A stretch of DNA of 64,000 nucleotides, taken from contig NZ_RMBX01000014.1 in assembly GCF_003807585.1 (NCBI RefSeq), positions 1 through 64,000 on the forward strand. Reading direction: 5' to 3'. Positions 61,940-64,000 of this stretch are shown piece by piece; position 1 is the stretch's first letter; each line of letters starts with the position of its first letter. Under the pieces are notes generated by a model. The model did no database searches. It saw only the letters and a program-made list of their open reading frames with translations, and was not told where the DNA came from. The position numbers were made by a program, and so were the translations under genes. The DNA is from Chitinophaga barathri (GTDB lineage Bacteria; Bacteroidota; Bacteroidia; Chitinophagales; Chitinophagaceae).

Positions 61940-62167
61940 CTAGGCGTTTTTCTTAACTTCGGTTTCTTTCATGCCATCTTCCATCTCGCGACGAACGTTG
62001 TCTTTGGCATCTTTGAATTCACGGATACCTTTACCAAGACCACGCATGAGCTCAGGGATTTTTTTACCGCCGAACAGGAGTAATACAACGGCAGCAATAA
62101 GGATAAGTTCGGTCATGCCTAATTCTTGAAAAAGTAAAAACGGTGATTTAGCGAAAATAGCAGTCAT
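61940..62167 (-). CDS. tatA: Sec-independent protein translocase subunit TatA/E
   Basis: The 75-residue protein has one membrane helix (ELILIAAVVLLLFGGKKIPEL), the FG hinge and an amphipathic helix (MRGLGKGIREFKDAK), the TatA layout; TatB would have a longer tail. It oligomerises into the Tat translocation pore. A second ATG at codon 18 is an alternative start that leaves the core unchanged. It precedes gatA by 75 bp. Confidence 0.92.
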   Translation of the reverse strand: MTAIFAKSPFLLFQELGMTELILIAAVVLLLFGGKKIPELMRGLGKGIREFKDAKDNVRREMEDGMKETEVKKNA

Positions 62168-62532
62168 TTCTCAGTTTTTAAAAAGTTCAGCTAACAAAGG
62201 TAGGGTATATTTCGGGCTTTTTCAATGCACATGGCTATACTTTAATGAACTTTTAAGGTTCCTCAAAACAGCCGTGGCATGGTCCTTCAACGCTCCTCTC
62301 ACCCTGTCTGCATACACATTTACCGTAGGTAAGATACGTTTATTTCCGGCCGCCGGACTTCCTGCCACAAAAAAATGACACTTCACGCATGAACCGCCTT
62401 CATATACAGCTGTTCCAGCCCGGAAATCTTCGTGAACCGGGACATTGAAGGTATTCCGCTTCAGCGCCGGCAGGGCATAAAAAAAGCGGAAGTCCGGTGG
62501 ACCTCCGCATACTAATTTCCCTGTATAAAATA
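62168..62532 (-). other. 365-bp region between rplS and tatA without a supported gene
   Basis: It contains the rplS terminator (62481-62508). On the minus strand one frame is open to a TGA at 62222-62224 and encodes a CVKCH heme-motif-like sequence at about 62389-62375, but the frame has no ATG, runs through the terminator and its codon use is unlike its neighbours. I treat it as non-coding. Confidence 0.6.
62481..62508 (-). terminator. Rho-independent terminator after rplS
   Basis: Arms 62486-62495 and 62499-62508 form a 10-bp stem with a three-base loop and one G-U pair; on the minus strand it is followed by seven T. It lies 25 bp past the rplS stop. Confidence 0.85.
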
Positions 62533-62880
62533 CTAAACCCTTTTTTCTTTGATACGTGCTGCTTTACCCTGGCGTTCGCGGAGGTAATACAGTTTAGCCC
62601 TTCTCACTTTACCAACTTTATTCAGTACGATAGAGTCAATGTTGGGAGAGTAGAGGGGAAACAGCCTTTCTACGCCCACTCCGTCGGAGATTTTGCGTAC
62701 AGTGAAAGAAGCTGTAAATCCAGAACCCTGGAGCTTCACTACGTCGCCTTTGAAGGATTGGATACGCTCCTTGTTACCTTCTACGATCTTATAGTTAACG
62801 GTAACGTTGTCACCGGCTTTGAACTTCGGAAGTTGCTTGTTAGCAGTCAACTGCTCGTGAACAAAAGAAATTGCGTTCAT
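62533..62880 (-). CDS. rplS: 50S ribosomal protein L19
   Basis: The 115-residue protein has FKAGDNVTVNYKIVEG, RIQSFKGDVV, the FTVRKISDGVGVERLFPLYSP core and a basic KVGKVRRAKLYYLRERQGKAARI tail. L19 sits at the 30S-50S interface. It follows trmD by 86 bp, which is the usual rimM-trmD-rplS order. Confidence 0.98.
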   Translation of the reverse strand: MNAISFVHEQLTANKQLPKFKAGDNVTVNYKIVEGNKERIQSFKGDVVKLQGSGFTASFTVRKISDGVGVERLFPLYSPNIDSIVLNKVGKVRRAKLYYLRERQGKAARIKEKRV

Positions 62881-62966
62881 CTTTCAATTATTTATAGGAC
62901 GGCAAAGGTAAGGAACAATCTCCAAATACCAAGACCTTTTTCCCGGTTTTTAATAAAAATATTACT

Positions 62967-63647
62967 CTAATCGTGATTTAAAAGGTCCGGCCGGCGCTCC
63001 TGTGTGCGTTTTACCGCCTCATCGTGCCTCCATTCCTCAATTTTCCGGTGATCCCCGCTCATCAGCACGGCCGGCACCTTCCAGTCGCGGAAAGTCTCGG
63101 GGCGGGTGTATACGGGGGGCGCCAGCAGGTTGTCCTGGAAGGAATCAAACAGCGCCGAGGTTTCGTCGTTCAGCACCCCGGGCAATAACCGCCCGATGGC
63201 ATCCACCACCACGGCTGCCGCCAGCTCTCCGCCGGACAGTACAAAATCCCCGATGGAGATCTCCATGGTCACGAAATGTTCCCTCACCCGCTCGTCTATG
63301 CCCTTGTAATGGCCGCAGATCAGCAGCAGGTTCCCTTTGAGGCTCAGCCTGTTAGCCATTTTCTGGTTAAAGGTCTGGCCGTCCGGCGTGAGGTAGATGA
63401 TCTCGTCGTAAGTAGTTTCCTTTTGCAGGGCCTCTATCGCGTTCACCAGCGGCTCTATCATCATTACCATACCGGCCCCGCCGCCAAACTGGTAGTCGTC
63501 CACCTGGTTCTGGCGGAAATTGGAGTATTGGCGCAGGTGATGCACGTTTACTTCCAGCAGGCCCTTGTCCTTCGCCCTTTTCATGATGGAATGGGCAAAA
63601 GGGCTTTCCAGCAGTTCCGGTAATACGGTAATGATATCTATCCGCAT
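62967..63647 (-). CDS. trmD: tRNA (guanine-N1-)-methyltransferase
   Basis: The 226-residue SPOUT methyltransferase modifies G37 of tRNAs with G36. It has PELLESPFAHSIMKRA, GGGAGMVM, the trefoil-knot ICGHYKGIDERV and SIGDFVLSGGELAA, and the C-terminal domain with EEWRHDEA. It starts 13 bp after the rimM stop. Confidence 0.97.
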   Translation of the reverse strand: MRIDIITVLPELLESPFAHSIMKRAKDKGLLEVNVHHLRQYSNFRQNQVDDYQFGGGAGMVMMIEPLVNAIEALQKETTYDEIIYLTPDGQTFNQKMANRLSLKGNLLLICGHYKGIDERVREHFVTMEISIGDFVLSGGELAAAVVVDAIGRLLPGVLNDETSALFDSFQDNLLAPPVYTRPETFRDWKVPAVLMSGDHRKIEEWRHDEAVKRTQERRPDLLNHD

Positions 63648-63660
63648 AATGTTCTTTTTC

Positions 63661-64000
63661 TTAGCCTAAATATATGTCCAGCAGGCCTTCCGGCAGCTCA
63701 AGACGCACCAGTTGGTTCTTTTTGTCCACTTTCAGCAACGTCTGCTCATTTAGCGGCAGCAGCATTTCTTTTTCCCGGTAAGTCACCTTGGCCAGCACCT
63801 GGTGCGGCATTTCGATGATCTCTTCGATCTGGCCGAGGGGGCCCTGCACGCTGTCTTCCACCTGGTATCCCAGCAGGGAGAGCGGCGCGGAGCCGGATGC
63901 CTGTGCCTTAAAGTCCGTCTCTTCCAGGTAAACGCCCTTTTGGAGCATATTCCTGGCCGCTTCACGGGTATCTATGCCTTCCAGCTTCACATATACGTGC
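63661..64000 (-). CDS. rimM: Ribosome maturation factor RimM (5' end cut by the window)
   Basis: The visible part, about 112 codons, is open to the window edge without a start codon: the residues before the GTG at 63990 are HVY, continuing VKLEGIDTREAARNM, internal to RimM. It holds the end of the N-terminal domain and the PRC-barrel (LLGYQVEDSVQGPLGQIEEI, LLPLNEQTLLKVDKK). Full-length proteins are about 170 residues, so roughly 60 are missing beyond 64000. RimM assists 30S assembly. Confidence 0.93.
   Translation of the reverse strand, partial: HVYVKLEGIDTREAARNMLQKGVYLEETDFKAQASGSAPLSLLGYQVEDSVQGPLGQIEEIIEMPHQVLAKVTYREKEMLLPLNEQTLLKVDKKNQLVRLELPEGLLDIYLG

Noticed and set aside
1..64000. 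tRNA or rRNA genes, insertion sequences, prophage
   Set aside because: No transposase, integrase or phage structural gene and no cloverleaf was recognised in gaps, though small RNAs cannot be excluded by eye.

Overview
The window looks like chromosomal DNA from a Bacteroidota bacterium, most likely family Chitinophagaceae (Chitinophaga-like). This is inferred from a SusC/SusD pair with an ECF sigma and FecR pair, a type IX secretion type-B sorting domain, several hybrid and propeller-type histidine kinases, a TAnnTTTG-type promoter box, and weak or absent Shine-Dalgarno sequences. I see no rRNA, tRNA, insertion sequence, prophage or CRISPR array.

Layout. 1-0.4 kb: intergenic palindromic repeat and a terminator. 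0.4-7.6 kb (minus): ECF sigma, FecR, STN-containing SusC and SusD, a TonB-dependent transducing uptake locus without nearby enzymes. 7.6-10.8 kb (minus): two-gene ABC exporter, class A beta-lactamase-like enzyme, single-domain response regulator. 10.9-23.6 kb: signalling cluster with a 2016-residue soluble hybrid kinase carrying nine exact-length 92-residue HAMP-type repeats, a REC-kinase encoded directly behind it, another single-domain receiver, a PAS kinase and a 7TM-DISM kinase, plus an alpha/beta hydrolase. 23.6-29.6 kb: 2-hydroxyacid dehydrogenase, aldo/keto reductase, and two sulfatases separated by a third single-domain receiver. 29.8-34.1 kb (plus): large PKD/CHU_C surface protein, AraC-type regulator, ankyrin protein. 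34.3-42.5 kb (plus): membrane hybrid kinase, CopB-type metal ATPase, SMP-30-like propeller, two-component propeller kinase.

42.5-47.6 kb (minus) is a tightly packed operon: HD-PycTM membrane protein, polyphosphate kinase, DUF4442 hotdog protein and beta-CASP RNase-like hydrolase, with junctions of 3 nt, TAATG and ATGA. Divergent to it (47.7-52.2 kb) lie a SdiA-regulated-like lipoprotein and a 1210-residue protein combining metallophosphoesterase, a kinase-fold-like middle and an Omp85-type barrel. 52.2-56.9 kb (minus): GAF-containing protein of unknown function, DUF3267 zincin-like membrane protein, lysA, S4 RNA-binding protein. 57-59 kb (plus): DoxX-like protein and CPA2 antiporter. 59.1-64 kb (minus): lytic transglycosylase, gatA, tatA, rplS, trmD and a rimM cut by the window edge.

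The observations I consider most worth following are the metallophosphoesterase/kinase-like/Omp85 fusion, the poly-HAMP kinase, the HD-PycTM gene lying in frame with ppk1 across a single stop codon, and two intergenic arrays of exactly five 11-bp units. Four genes (7TM kinase, ppk1, the Omp85 fusion, gatA) appear to start at TTG.
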